A DNA stretch of 64,000 nt, taken from contig JAUCBN010000046.1 in assembly GCA_035048815.1 (NCBI GenBank), forward strand, positions 13,618,999 to 13,682,998, given 5' to 3'. A program made the position numbers and the translations under genes. Positions within the stretch are counted from its first letter, which is position 1. Each line of letters starts with the position of its first letter. The stretch is from Abelmoschus esculentus. Its lineage: Eukaryota; Streptophyta; Magnoliopsida; Malvales; Malvaceae. Shown in pieces: positions 11,224 to 22,839 of this stretch. The notes beneath the pieces are model-generated. The model saw only the letters and a list, made by a program, of their open reading frames with translations, did not search any database and had not been told where the DNA came from.

Positions 11224-12499
11224 GAAGCTGAGGCGCTAGGCGAAGGCGTGCGCGGCGAGATACTATAAATTAATTTTATATTATATTTTGTATTTGAAAT
11301 ATTATGATAATAATTTTATGTATCTTTAATGATTAAGTTGTACTAAAATATTTTACATCATTGTACTTAAAGAACACCAAAGCCTGTAATATAGAACACA
11401 AAATCAAAAGCATAAACATCATAATTGAATCAAAAGAAACAAGTAAAAATTGCAGTGAAATCCAACAAGCAGCAAGCAAACTTGAATAGAAGATCATATG
11501 AACTGACCTCCAATGCAAATATAAGGTATTCTATGAGCACCCCTAATGTATGAACTTTGATAATTTCAAACAAAAAGGATCAAATTTTACAACTTCACCT
11601 AAATGGAAACAAGCAATAAAAAAGACATGATTTTACAAATTCAGTCAAGCATAAACTCAGTATATTGAACTAAATTGATCAACAAATTCAATCATATTTT
11701 CAGTGACATTACAAATTCAGTCAACCATTCTCTGTGGCATCTAAAATAAATTTTAAAACATTATAATTTAATATACAAATATCAGTATATTGAACTAAAA
11801 ATATATTGTATATTGAACTAAAAATATATTGAGATTATAGAATGTACTGAGATTTTGAACTAAATATAAAAATTTTGTATATTGAACTAATAAATGTTGT
11901 ATATTGAACTAAACTCAATATAAAAATTGAAAGGGAAATATTGAACAACTGCACGTACATTAAAAAAGAAGAAACGAACGATCGTGGGAAAAATTGAAAA
12001 AAAATGAAAGATGTGAGTCTTACATACTTGAGGCTGAAGAGGAACACGCCGTTGATAAAGGAACTCTGGTAATACACGAAAAAGAAGGAAAAAAATAAGA
12101 AAGGGAAGAAAGAATCAGAGAAACTGTAATATATAAAAAAAATGAGAGACATACCTGAAGAGGACATCGGCGGCTTGAAAGGGGACTATTGACGACTTAG
12201 AAGAGGACGATCGCGGGTTTGGAAGGGGACTATAGATGGCTTGGAAGAGGATGATTTCTTACGATAAGGGAGAAAGCATGATCGGGATTTTAGAAATTTG
12301 ATGATATCAGGTAAGTTTTATTTAACATGTGGTTTATATGTTTTATCCCTTAACCGCCAAAGACGTCGCGCTCAACACCCAGCCAAAAGTACCTTTTAGT
12401 GTCTTCGGTCGCTTATCGTCGTCCGCTTCATATAGGCTGATCTAGGCGTTTTCTATGTCGCCTCCTACCGCCTAGCGCTTAAGGTGCGCCTAGACACAA
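11224..12499. mobile_element. GCGCTAGGCG-ended DNA transposon, non-autonomous
   Basis: The left end carries AGGCGCTAGGCG and the right end CGCCTAGCGC, a perfect 10-bp inverted pair within longer imperfect inverted ends (GGCGCACC / AAGGTGCGCC). The interior is AT-rich with recurring ATATTGAACTAAA words at 11660-11920 and no transposase ORF. The 110-codon minus ORF at 11835-12167 is Phe/Ser-rich chance sequence. Superfamily is uncertain and no clear target duplication was seen. Confidence 0.5.
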
Positions 12500-13585
12500 T
12501 TTTTCAAACTAAGACTAATACTCGGGAGGAGTATCAATACCCTAGAGATATGTACTGATATCTATATAAGAATATAGACACTTGCTGAGTAATCTGCTTA
12601 AGAAAATTGAGCTAACATTCAGGGGTTCTATAATTCAAAGCAAAGGGTCCAATGAGTCTCTTAAAGTATAAAATGAATAATAGAACTGAAAAAACAAGAT
12701 TTAAACATTGTATGAGGAATAAATGGCTAATGCTTTGGCAAATATTTGGTGAATTATATAAGATAGAAATTCATAGGGATATTGGGTGGATCATTGGTGT
12801 TGTGTAGTAACTAGGGACCTTGTTGTTTGTTGATGGATTGCCTAAAATATTTGAGTCATACTTATTGTTAGAATTGGAATACTTAAAGGTAAGTGTTGCA
12901 ACACCTTCAAGACTTCCGAATGGAGGATCCCAATGCATTGTGGACACTAACCTCAACCCTATGAGTATAGTGTAGGATTCAATATTTTATGAACACGGGC
13001 CTCACTTGATGTTACTAGTGCTATTTTTATGATATTGTGTGGGCTTAGGATTCATATGTATATGATGTGTACAAATTTATGCATTCATGATGTTATATTT
13101 TTAGACGAATATGATAGCGATATTGTTATCTTGCTATGATATCATTCATGTTGTACTGTTTTATTTATGATTTGCACGAAGTATGGTCGAGTGACAGTGT
13201 ATCCACTGAGCTTTATTAGCTCAACGTTCGAAATCATTATTTTCGTTCATGGATTTTAGGTTGTTGTATGGTTGGAGGAACATCATCCATGCTTGAATTT
13301 TCATCATCGACTTTAATGCTTGAGTACAATTACTAGATGTATTAAGCTATGTGTTTCGTAGGATTATATGTGTAATTTATAACTCTTATTTTGTATTAAA
13401 TATTTAAATCGAATGCTTTTAAATATTGTATTACTAGAGCTCCACTCATACTATTTTTAAGTACTTGAATTCTTATCTATTTCTAAAATGAATGAACTTA
13501 TATTTTATTATCTTATTATGTTTTTGACTTTTAGAAACAAAAATTTCTTGAGGCTCAAATATGATATTAGGTTGAGGGTGTTACA
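12500..13585 (-). repeat. Gypsy LTR-like segment
   Basis: On the minus strand this begins TGTAACACCCTCAACC at 13585, the form of a plant gypsy LTR start. On the plus strand it contains CCACTGAGCTTTATTAGCTC, a motif common in such LTRs. The other LTR boundary and the target duplication could not be placed. Orientation agrees with the minus-strand gag remnant at 10440-10990. Confidence 0.45.
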
Positions 13586-14169
13586 TTTTAATTTAATTTT
13601 TGCGACATTACAAACACTTCAATAAAAGCAATAAATTATTTTAAAATAGTTCAACGAATTTATACTTTATTAAGAGATGAAATATATTATGAGAAAATCT
13701 GAAGGGTATAACTCTTAAATCATTATCAGACACACACAATGTGAAAGTCGTATCGAAAGTATTAGGGCAATAGATTTCAAATTGTTAAGATAAAAAATAT
13801 TATTTCAAGTAGACATGCATATAATGATCATAAAATATAAAGTGAAATTAATTATTTAGCATAAAATGAATTTAATAATTTTAAAATTTTGTTATCTACA
13901 ATTGTTGTTACTAGATTTTCACTAATTTTTATTTTAACTCAAAAATGTTAAAAAAGAAAATGAGATTATTTCGAATAAAAAATTAAAAGTCAAATCAGTA
14001 AAAACCGAAGAAAATATAGACTGAAATCAAACCCCAAAAAAATGTCATCAAATTTAGGGTAAATCTTGGTCAAATTAAATAACATGATAATTGAAAGCAA
14101 CTCAAAGAATTTGGGGCAATATTTTACCCAAATTTTGAAATTTTGAGTTAAATTTTTATGTATTCGCAG
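13586..14169. other. AT-rich intergenic DNA
   Basis: No gene or repeat boundary recognised; the minus-strand 72-codon ORF at 13990-14208 is low-complexity and runs into the next MITE. Confidence 0.4.
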
Positions 14170-14374
14170 AGAGATTATTAGGTGAACTATGTTCAGCACG
14201 TCATCCATAGTTCAAGCAATCAGAACCGTTGATCTTTAAATAACTACCCACCCACTAATTACATGTAGGAAAGAGGTGATGATTCACCTTAAAAAAATTG
14301 AGATCAACGGTTCTGATTGATTGAGACCACGTATGATGTGGTGAACAAGGTTTACCTAATAATTTTTTGTATTT
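14170..14374. mobile_element. ATTATTAGGTGAA MITE, copy 1
   Basis: The ends AGATTATTAGGTGAA and TTTACCTAATAATTT are inverted repeats, and the interior is self-complementary around ATCAACGGTTCTGAT / ATCAGAACCGTTGAT. The sister copy is at 27317-27533. The flanks GTATTCGCAG and GTATTTGTAG are similar and may be a decayed 9-10-bp target duplication. Confidence 0.7.
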
Positions 14375-14557
14375 GTAGGTAGTAAACTATTATATAAATC
14401 TCCTCCAATCACTTGTAATTCACACAACACAACTCACATTCACACTCATCTTCCACTCTTGTAATTCACAATTTCTCTCATCACTATACAAGAATTTCAT
14501 ACGAAAATTCACAAGAAAATATTTTATTTTATATTTAGATTTAAGTTAGAATAGAAC
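14375..14557. other. Short intergenic segment
   Basis: Contains CACAACACAACTCACATTCACACTC-type pyrimidine/adenine-rich sequence; no gene recognised. Confidence 0.3.
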
Positions 14558-14565
14558 CTTTGCAT

Positions 14566-14680
14566 TTTTTTTTTGATTAAGTAGAGAGAGATTACAACTT
14601 TTTCCTATACGGGGATTCGAACCCATACAAGATGAGACAAGATGAGCATCCTTGACCACTAGGCTAATCAGTGGATCTCG
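14566..14680 (-). mobile_element. tRNA-derived SINE with intact Pol III boxes
   Basis: On the minus strand the 115-bp body has a tRNA-like head with box A TAGCCTAGTGG and box B GGTTCGAATCC (both match the RNA polymerase III consensus), a short body ending TCTCTCTACTTAATC and an A-tail. It is flanked by a perfect 8-bp target-site duplication CTTTGCAT (14558-14565 and 14681-14688). The tRNA-like part is not a functional tRNA gene because the acceptor stem pairing is missing. Perfect flanks suggest recent insertion. Confidence 0.85.
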
Positions 14681-14688
14681 CTTTGCAT

Positions 14689-15080
14689 ATATTCTAAACC
14701 AAAGTGAGTCACTTAATTTTATTAAATTCATACACCATTTTTATTAATAAGGTTATAAATGAATTACTCCCTTCGTCCCAAGTTAATATTCATTATTGAT
14801 TTTTTTGGTTATTATTTTTTTAAATTTTGACTCACAATTATTTAAAATTTATTACTGATAAAAATATAAAAAAATATATATTTTAAAAATCTTTTATCAA
14901 GAAATTTTTAAATATATATCTTATAAAAAAATAATTATTTAAAATATTTAATATAAAAAAAGCAAACTTTAAAAATATTGACTTTTAAAAAGTCTAATGG
15001 ACATCTTAAGTGGGGCGGAGGTAATATTTAATTTTAAAATTTATAAACGAATTATTCAGATTATCAATTGTCATGAATAA
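14689..15080. other. AT-rich intergenic DNA with a MITE-like patch
   Basis: 14766-15022 looks like a foldback element. CTCCCTTCGTCCCAAGTTAATATTCATTA on the left and TAATGGACATCTTAAGTGGGGCGGAGGTA on the right are inverted, the classic Stowaway-like CTCCCTCCGTCCC end (Stowaway targets TA). It has no coding capacity. Confidence 0.5.
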
Positions 15081-15235
15081 AGAGATTATATCATGAACAC
15101 TTTCTACCATGTCATTTGTGGTTCATGCAATCAGATCCGTTCATCTTAAGTATTAAATAAATATGAGATGAATAAATCTAGTTGATTGGGATCACGGATG
15201 ACATAGTAAAAAAGTTTCATAATATAATTCCTCAT
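15081..15235. repeat. Diverged foldback element (ATATCATGAACACTT ends)
   Basis: GATTATATCATGAACACTTT on the left is inverted against AAGTTTCATAATATAATTCC on the right. The interior wording (CATGCAATCAGATCCGTTCATCTTAA, shown in parts) is related to the MITEs at 14170 and 27317, so it is an older relative. Confidence 0.5.
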
Positions 15236-15296
15236 CATAAATAAGTTGGCATCAACGATGGACGTGTACTGCAATCAAGTCTCTCCCTGATAATTT

Positions 15297-15434
15297 AGAC
15301 TAATTCGTGTTGTACACCTAATTTTGGTAGGTTGAGTCTTTTAACAGAGACTTTTTGTGTACACAACATCTCGAACCTGAGATTTACTTAAGCGGAACTA
15401 AGTTGCTTACCACTTAGACCAACCCATGTTGGTT
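15297..15434 (-). mobile_element. tRNA-derived SINE, second family
   Basis: The minus strand carries a box A-like TGGTCTAAGTGGTAAGC and a box B-like GGTTCGAGATG, followed by GTTGTGTACACAAAAAG and a tail ending GTACAACACGAATTAG. A 5'-truncated relative is at 53380-53490. Box B deviates from consensus, so it is probably inactive. Confidence 0.6.
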
Positions 15435-15869
15435 AAAATTTTAAATTTTTAATAGGATATGCAATGAAATTTTTTATAAGTTCTGCAAATCAAGAACCGA
15501 ATTCAAAGAAAAATGGTTAAAGAAACAATATCTAAGGACGAATATTTAAAAAAACGAATAAACAAAAGGATTAAAGAAACAAATATGAAAATTTCAGATA
15601 TGGAATTGTAACGAGTTTATTTTATATTTGAGTAACATTCACCGTTTTAATATTAGTCTAAGTGAAACTACGTCGTTTTATATTTGAGGGATAAAAACCC
15701 TCACTGAACTGAATGTTGACTATCGATGAATTAAATGAAAAAATTTATTGTCTCTGCCTCTTTTCTTCTATTCTTTCCCTAAACATTCCGCTTCTTCTCT
15801 TACCCCTGTTCTATTCTATTTCTCCCTCATTTTAATTCTTTTTATTCAGTTTGTTCCCTTACAGGAATT
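15435..15869. other. Intergenic DNA with a CT-rich leader-like tract
   Basis: From 15750 a pyrimidine-rich stretch (TCTCTGCCTCTTTTCTTC...) ends in CCTTACAG just before the ATG at 15870, as in a 5'-UTR or a splice acceptor. Confidence 0.35.
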
Positions 15870-15932
15870 ATGGAGATGGCGTGCTGGATTGAAGAATTTG
15901 TCCGCAGAACCCTCTTAGTCGCGATTAACCAG
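15870..15932 (+). pseudogene. Possible orphan first exon
   Basis: The ATG at 15870 opens 21 codons (MEMACWIEEFVRRTLLVAIN) that end at a good donor CAG|GTAACC (15932/15933). A CT-rich, UTR-like leader lies upstream. Downstream the sequence passes within 150 bp into a CACTA end and then a gypsy element, so no second exon can be found. I do not recognise the peptide. It may be a gene broken by the insertions, or chance. Confidence 0.3.
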
Positions 15933-16077
15933 GTAACCTTTGTGATATGTCTTAAAACTGATTCTTTTACCCGTAATTTGATAGACAACTCAAAATATAA
16001 AGATACTCTCTCGCTCAACTCATTCGAACTTGTTGAAGAAAGCTTCGAAGATATAAATTTCTTAGACATTTATAAAT

Positions 16078-16383
16078 CACTACACCAAAATAGATCTTTA
16101 GCAACGATTTTTTGTTCTATAACGGCGTTTTTTAGCGTCGCTAAAAACTTTTCCGATACTTAGAATAGCGCCTCAAGAAGACCCGCTAAAACTAGTGCCG
16201 CAATTGTTTGTGGCATTTTTTAGGGAAAACGCCGCAAGAGATCAAGATAGTGGCGTTTTCTATAAAACGCCACAAAAGACTTATATATAGTGGCGTTTTT
16301 GTAAAAGCACCACTAAAAATACAAATTTTGCGACGTTTACTTAAAAAACGTCGCTAAAAGTGCTACTAAAAACCAGTTTTGCT
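16078..16383 (+). mobile_element. CACTA (En/Spm-type) transposon terminus
   Basis: Begins CACTACACCAAAA, the diagnostic CACTA end. It is followed by repeated subterminal motifs in both orientations (AACGGCGTTTTTTAGCG, TAGTGGCGTTTT, AAAACGCCAC, AACGTCGCTAAAA) that would bind the transposase. No matching TTTTGGTGTAGTG end was found in the window. The sequence goes directly into the gypsy unit, so only one end survives. Confidence 0.8.
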
Positions 16384-18166
16384 GTTAATGCTCTAAAAAG
16401 CGTATATTTTATACCCTTTTACTTAAGGTTTTGTTTGATTTCAAGTTCATTTGCATTGCATTTAGTTGCATTTCATGTGCATTTGCACTTAGATTAGATT
16501 TTTATTTTATTTTCTCTTTTATTTTTAAAGATGTTTTAAGGGTATTTTGTTGGTGGTGATGTGCAGATTGTTGAGGCAAAGTTGGAAGATTGGAAGAGAT
16601 GCTATAGCATATTTTTCAGTGTTGGATCGGACTTCAAATTGCTATAGCATTGTGGGCGGACAAAATAGCACGGCAGAAAGGCCACACCTGCAACCCACTG
16701 TCCTCACGCGTTTTTCTAGGCCAGCTACACCTCCTCTACAGATGTTGCACCGCACCTGCAGACCTGCATTTTGTTGCCATTTTCTGCAGCAAATGTTAGG
16801 GAATATTCCCTTACATCATTAGGGCACAAAACCCTAGAAGCCTCTTATAAATACAACCTCAAACTTCCTTCAATAAGTGTGCAAGAGCAAGACAAAGAAA
16901 AAATCAGTATCTAAAAAGAGCCACAAAAAGGAGCAAACTTTAAGAGAGCACGAGGGAGAAGAAAGAAGAAAGGAGGTCATTTTCCTTCGTCTTCAACCTT
17001 TAGCCAAGCCACCATTTTTGGAGAGCTTCAAGCAAGGGATTTACGCGACTTTGGGAGGAACGGCAAAATCTAGGGAAGCTTCACGGCACATGCGTTTGAG
17101 ACTTCCTTCCTTTTCACTTTGCTTTACTTATTTTCTAAGTTTTTGGAAAATGTATTTCAAACGTTGCAAGTTGAATAGTTTATCTTACCTAGCCATGAAC
17201 TAAACTAGTATGGCTTAGGCTTGTTATGGATGATCTTTATTTTATTTGAATGAATGTTTATTGTTTCCCGTGTTTATCTAGGTATTTTGTTCAAGAAAGT
17301 TAACACATTTTCTTCTTAAACCTTGGTTTGTAAGAGCATCGGGAGATAGCCATAGCTAAGGGGTTCGGGAAGCTTAGATATAGGGATAGACAAAGCTAGA
17401 CCAACTTGAACAATAGGATTATTGTGGGAGCAGAATCCTAACTCACCTTAGGGATAAGGGAGAGTTTCAACGACTAAAAAGGGTAGCACTTTATCAACAT
17501 TAGAAGTGTTAGGGTTGAGACCGGGAGGTAATGCCTTAGCATTTTCGAGTGTTAGGCTAATTAGGGATAGTGGAGGCATTTTTAGTAAACTCTTTCAAAC
17601 ACTTGTTAAACTAGTGGAATAGTAAGCTTCAAGAGAAAAAGTAAGATCTTCGCCGTATACAAGTCTAGCCTGTCTTAAGCTTGAATATCTTCTTTGTGTT
17701 GTGTTTGTGCAGCTTTATCTATTACTCCATTATTTGTTTTATTTGGCTATTGCATTTTCGTGACAATCTTTGTTTTGCTCCAACATCATTAGTGACACTT
17801 TTATTTTGCTAAAGCATTTTGGTGGCAATTGTAGAATTGCTTTAGCGTATACTGATACAATGGATTGTTTTATCTTTTGTGTATGTTAACTATTTTTGAA
17901 ATCACCTACCCAATCCTCGTGGGAACAATCTCACTCACACACTTTATTACTTGTTCGATGGGTATATTTGCACGCAAATCAATTACACATTAGCACTTAA
18001 ACTCAACAAGTTTTTGGCAGCATCAAGTTTTTGACGTCGTTGCCGGGGATTGAGGCAATAGGCAATTTCAATCATAGTTTTCATACTTTCTATCTTTTTA
18101 TTTTGTGTTTTGAGTCTTTTGTTTTTGGTTTAATCTTTGTTTTCTTTATAGGTTTTTGGTTAGTGG
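16384..18166 (+). mobile_element. LTR/leader region of an Athila-like gypsy element
   Basis: A promoter-like CTTATAAATACAACC lies near 16848, followed by a transcribed-looking leader. At 18030-18055 is TTGACGTCGTTGCCGGGGATT, a variant of the GGCGCCGTTGCCGGGGA motif that precedes gag in Athila/Tat-group elements. A tandem duplication of AAGTTTTTG(G/A) precedes it. Exact LTR ends and primer-binding site were not located. The ORFs at 16547, 16877 and 18031 show no domains. Confidence 0.55.
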
Positions 18167-21056
18167 ATGCCCAGAGTGAATCCTCGAGAATCTCTCGAAC
18201 CATTTATCCCGAAAATCGAAAAATATTTTAGACAAAGAAGGCGAGAGCAAAGAAAAACAATGTTGCATGGTCAGGGTTTTCAAAATCAAAATGCTGCAGC
18301 AAATGCTGAAGCTGTAGCGAGACCAAGGGCAATTCGAGATCACCTAACACCGATCTTGGATGACCTTAATTCTGGGATAGTGACACCTGATATACAAGCA
18401 GCACACTTCGAGCTCAAACCAATGATGTTTAATATGCTCAATTCGATCGTACATTTTGGAGGATCTCCGCATGAGGATGCTCGACAACATATCCGTGCTT
18501 CCTTAGAGGTTTACGATTCGTTCTACCATCAAGGAGTGCACGAGGATGTGTTGAAGCTCAAGCTATTTCCATACTCTTTGAAAGACCGAGCTAGAGAGTG
18601 GTTGAATGGTATTCATACCGGTTCGATGGAGTCATGGACAACTTTGTGCAAAAGCTTTTTGGCAAGGTACAACCCACCCAACATGAACATCCAATTGCGA
18701 AATGAGATAGCATCCTTCAGACAAGGGGATGACGAGTCAATGCATGAGTGTTGAGATCGATATAAAAGCTTGTTGAGAAGGTGTATAAACCACGACTTTC
18801 AATACTAGACTCAAATCGTGATGTTTTACAATGGAGTCAATGCACCCACAAGGATGATGTTAGATGCTTCAGCAAATGGCACACAGTTGGACAAGTCGCC
18901 TAAAGAAGCATTTGATATTTTGGATAAAATAGCCAACAATGATTATCAGTTTCCAACTACAAGACTTGGAACAGGAAGGAGAACTCAAGGATAGTTGGAG
19001 CTTGACGTGAACGATTCTGTTTTAACACAACTTTCTGTTATCACAAATATGTTGAAGAATCTTCAACAGACCAGTGAAGTACGAGATGCTAAGGCATTAA
19101 GTTGTGTGCATTGTAGTGGAAACCATTTTGATAACGAATGTCCAACTCATCTAGACTCTGCTCATTACGTTGGAAATTTCAACAAAAATTCCAACAACCC
19201 CTACTCTAACACGTACAACCCAGGGTGGAGACAACATCCTAATTTTTTATGGGGGTAATCAAGGACAAAATCAAGCTAGCAGCTCGGGTAGGCAGCAACC
19301 CATGGCAACACAACAAGAAGTCCATGGTTTTCAAGGGAATATGCCATGGCAAACTAAAAACAAGGGAACAGTTCATCACCAAAGTCATAACAATTCTTTG
19401 GAGGCTTCGCTGCTAAAATTTATGGCCTCTACAAAAGAATTCATGACATCAACAAAGATATTATTGCAGGAGCATTCCACAATTATATCTAATCAAGGAA
19501 ATCTGTTGCAGACCTAAGGATCACTACTGCAAAGTCACAGCTCTTCGCTGAGATCGTTGGAGACTCAAGTGGGTCAAATTGCTCAAGCATTACAAGCGAG
19601 ACCAAGAGGTAATCTGCTTAGTGGTACTGAAGTCAATAACAATCATGGCAAAGAGCAATGCAGCGCACTGACCTTGAGGAGTGGAAGACAAATCAACACG
19701 GGGGAGCATTTCCAAAGAAAGGAAAAAGAGGAAACCCCCATTCAGGAGCAAAAAAAAAGCTGAGAAACAAGAAGAAAAATCAACTCAAGAAAAAACTAGA
19801 GAAAAATTAAATACTGAGACATTTGAGGAGAAGCATGTTGATGCTGCAGCAAAAGAAGTAGTACCATCGCAACCTCTGGAGGCAGCGATTAAAGCAACAC
19901 AAAGAGGATCTCCAATTTTAAAAATTTGTAAGTATTCTGGACTAATTTTATATAAATATTTCATTTTTAGATGCTATTGATCAAATGCCCTCATATGCAA
20001 AGTTTTTGAAAGATATTGTTACAAAGAAAAGAAAAGCTGAGAATTTTGAAACAGTTGCCATAGCATCTGAGTTTTATTCTGGGAGGAATGAGCTTTCCAT
20101 GAAGAGGCAAGATCCTGGCAGCTTCATCATTCTATGCTCGATGGGAGACAATTTTGTGGACAGAGCACTATGCGACCTCGGTTCGAGTGTGAATTTGATG
20201 CCCAAGGCAATATTCAAGAATCTTGGTATAGGGAGTACGCGACCTACAACTGTCATCTTACAATTGGCGGACCATTCTCATGTCCGGCTCGAAGGTAAAG
20301 TGGAAGATGTGATAGTAAAGGTAGGCAAGTTTATGTTTCCGGTGGATTTTCTGATTTTGGATTGTGAAGTAGACTACAAAGCACCCATCATCTTGGGACG
20401 ACCATTCCTTGCTACCGGTCAAATTCTCATCGATTGTGAAAAGGGAGACTTCACAATGCGAGTAGCAGACTAGTCCATGACTATCAATGTCTTCAACACT
20501 CTCAAGTACATGGATGAGAATGAAGAATGTCACTGTATAACTGGGATAAATGTTGTAGCAACTGAAGAGAATGCAGATTTTTGCTGTGACAATTCTCCGC
20601 AAATGAAGGACTTTGAAAAACTGTTGGAGGAGCATGATCAGGAAGAAGAAGAAGCTCATCTGGAGCTACAACAAATTGGCTATTTCAAGCCAAAACCAGG
20701 TATGAAATTCGAATCAATTGATTTCTCTGAATTTATTCCTCCGAAACCATCATTATTACATGCACCATCTCTAGAATTAAAACCACTGCCACCGCACTTA
20801 AAATATATTTATTTGTGATCTCATAATACTTTGTTGGTGATTATTTCTTCTAGCTTAGATCCTAACCAAGAGCTTAGTCTTGTGAATTTATTATCTCAAT
20901 ATAAAAAAAGCTCTAGGGTGGACAATGGCCGATTTGAAGGGCATCAGTCCTACGATCTGCATGCACAAGATCCTGCTAGAAGAATGCCACAACAATTCTG
21001 TTGAGCCCCAAAGAATACTGAACCCAGCAATGAAGAAGGTAGTGATGACGGAGATT
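18167..21056 (+). pseudogene. Athila-like Ty3/gypsy gag-pro-pol, degenerate and truncated
   Basis: Gag starts near 18167 (PRVNPRESLEPFIPK). Its capsid-like domain at about 18390-18960 has AAHFELKP, LKLKLFPYSLKDRAREWLNG and LRNEIASFRQ, with in-frame stops near 18752, 18806 and 18992. A zinc knuckle CVHCSGNHFDNEC follows at about 19110. A frameshift lies near 19250, then a Gln/Asn-rich linker. Protease at 19985-20473 keeps the aspartyl active-site loop as DLGSSVNLMP plus the partner ILGRPFLATG. A linker (20477-20818) is followed, past stops, by the start of reverse transcriptase (ALGWTMADLKGISPTICMHK at about 20907, then RILNPAMK), which breaks off at about 21056. The RT catalytic motif, RNase H, integrase and 3' LTR are absent. 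No intact full ORF exists, so it cannot move by itself. Confidence 0.85.
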
Positions 21057-22839
21057 AAATTACAGAAAAGAGATTAAGAGAAAAAAAGATTTGATTTAAA
21101 TTGTCGTACAATTCACCACACTAGTTTTATAAAGCTGATTGAAACATACTGATAACCTATTGATCTAATAGTGACCGAATTGAATTCAATCGACACGTAA
21201 ATACTTGACTCGGAAAGTAACCAAACCGATGTAATCCAACTCGACTCAATATCTGATCTGAATCACCATTGACCCGAACTAAAACCAAATTATACCAAAT
21301 TTGATCTGAACTAAAACAGAAATCAAATATAGTCAAAACTAAACATGACCCGAATTGAAATGACATGAACCGAACTCGATACGAATGACCCATTTGCTAC
21401 CTCTAATAAAATTCATCTCATAATTTTTAAAATTTCTCATTAAGGTTCTAAATATTTTTAAAAAATTAATTAGACCCTATTTAAAAAATAAATAAAATGA
21501 ACTGTTAGATTTTTTTTAAAAAAATGGTTTAAACATATAAATTATTAAACTATTAATATTTTATTAATGTATCACATATAAATTATTAGAATGTTTATTT
21601 GTAATTAGTCGGCTATTTAACAAGATTATATTACCTAAGTGGATTAAATTCAATTAATTGTTGAAATGTTGAAAATTCATGATATGTTCAAAGAACTACA
21701 GTGAATAATTAAGATCAATTAATTATATGATAAATGTTACTGTCTCCGACATAATATGTTTTTTAAAACACAATCTATGTTAAGGTTGTCTATTTTTTTA
21801 TTTATTTATAATTTATTAAGTAAGGTCGTGTATTTATTTTTAAACACCCTTAGATAATTTTATTGTTTTTTTTTTCTCTTTCTAACAGAACTTAATTTTA
21901 AAATAAGAAACAAAAATTTCAAAACAGATAATCTCCATAATTATCTCTCAATTTTGTTCAAAAATAATTTTCTCTCAATTTAAATATTTATTAATTATTT
22001 TTTAAAAACTTAAATAATCACTTATTAAGATGACGTTGAATTAACTCGGACATCAACCCAATAAATATTTTACATCCCTTTGGTCGGGATATAATATATT
22101 TTTTCATATTTTTAATTTTTTCAATGTTGGGATTTTAAAATAACATAGATTTTTTCGGATATCTGATTAAAAAATAAAATATTTCAATATAAAATATAAA
22201 ATTATATAAATCTAAAAAAAATTCAAGAGATAAATTAGAAAACTAAATAAGATATTCGTTAAATATAAATTATAGATAATAATAAAAATTTGAACTAGTT
22301 TTATTTATTTAATTATAATTACTTTTAAAATTATAATTTCTTATAAGATTATCACTAATAGAAGATTTTTTACCTACTTATCTTAATATATTGATTTTTA
22401 ATTTTAATTTATATTTTAAAAATGAGAAAATCGTATTTATCATTTTATTTATTTAAATTTGAACGATTTTTAATCTTATTTTTCGTATTATTTATCATTT
22501 TATTTAATTTAGACATCAACTCCCTTAACTAAAGATTATTTTATTAGAGTGTAGTAAATATTCAATTAACGAGATAGGAGAATTCCTACAATTTTTTAAT
22601 ATATTTTATTTATTAAAAGAATAAAAAAATAAATTTATGTAGAGAATAAGAAAGAGTATAGGGACTGAAAGTATAATTATACCTAAAAACATTGAATTTC
22701 GCCATCACAATATCAAATCGTCTCGAACTTATAAACCCTAAAAGAATTTGAGTAGTTTCTTTTAAAAAACTCCCAATTTTCTCCCCAAATCTCTACAATT
22801 TTTTTCTGGTTTCATTGAATTTGAAAAACACCCCAAACC
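21057..22839. other. Intergenic DNA with a diverged repeat; DUF7086 promoter
   Basis: 21150-21405 is a repeat ending ATGACCCATTTGCTACCTCTA. On the minus strand it shares GGTAGCAAATGGGTCATT wording with 46545-46800. 21406-22650 is very AT-rich with no gene. 22690-22839 is mixed, C/A-rich and fits the 5'-UTR of the DUF7086 gene. Confidence 0.4.

Noticed and set aside
11835..12167. 110-codon Phe/Ser-rich minus ORF
   Set aside because: Low-complexity AT-rich interior of a foldback element, no homologous domain.
14590..14680. A genuine tRNA gene
   Set aside because: A and B boxes are present, but the cloverleaf is not (no paired acceptor stem) and it has an A-tail and target duplication, so it is a SINE.
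16877..17203. 108-codon plus ORF
   Set aside because: In the LTR/leader of the gypsy element; Lys/Ser-rich without domain.
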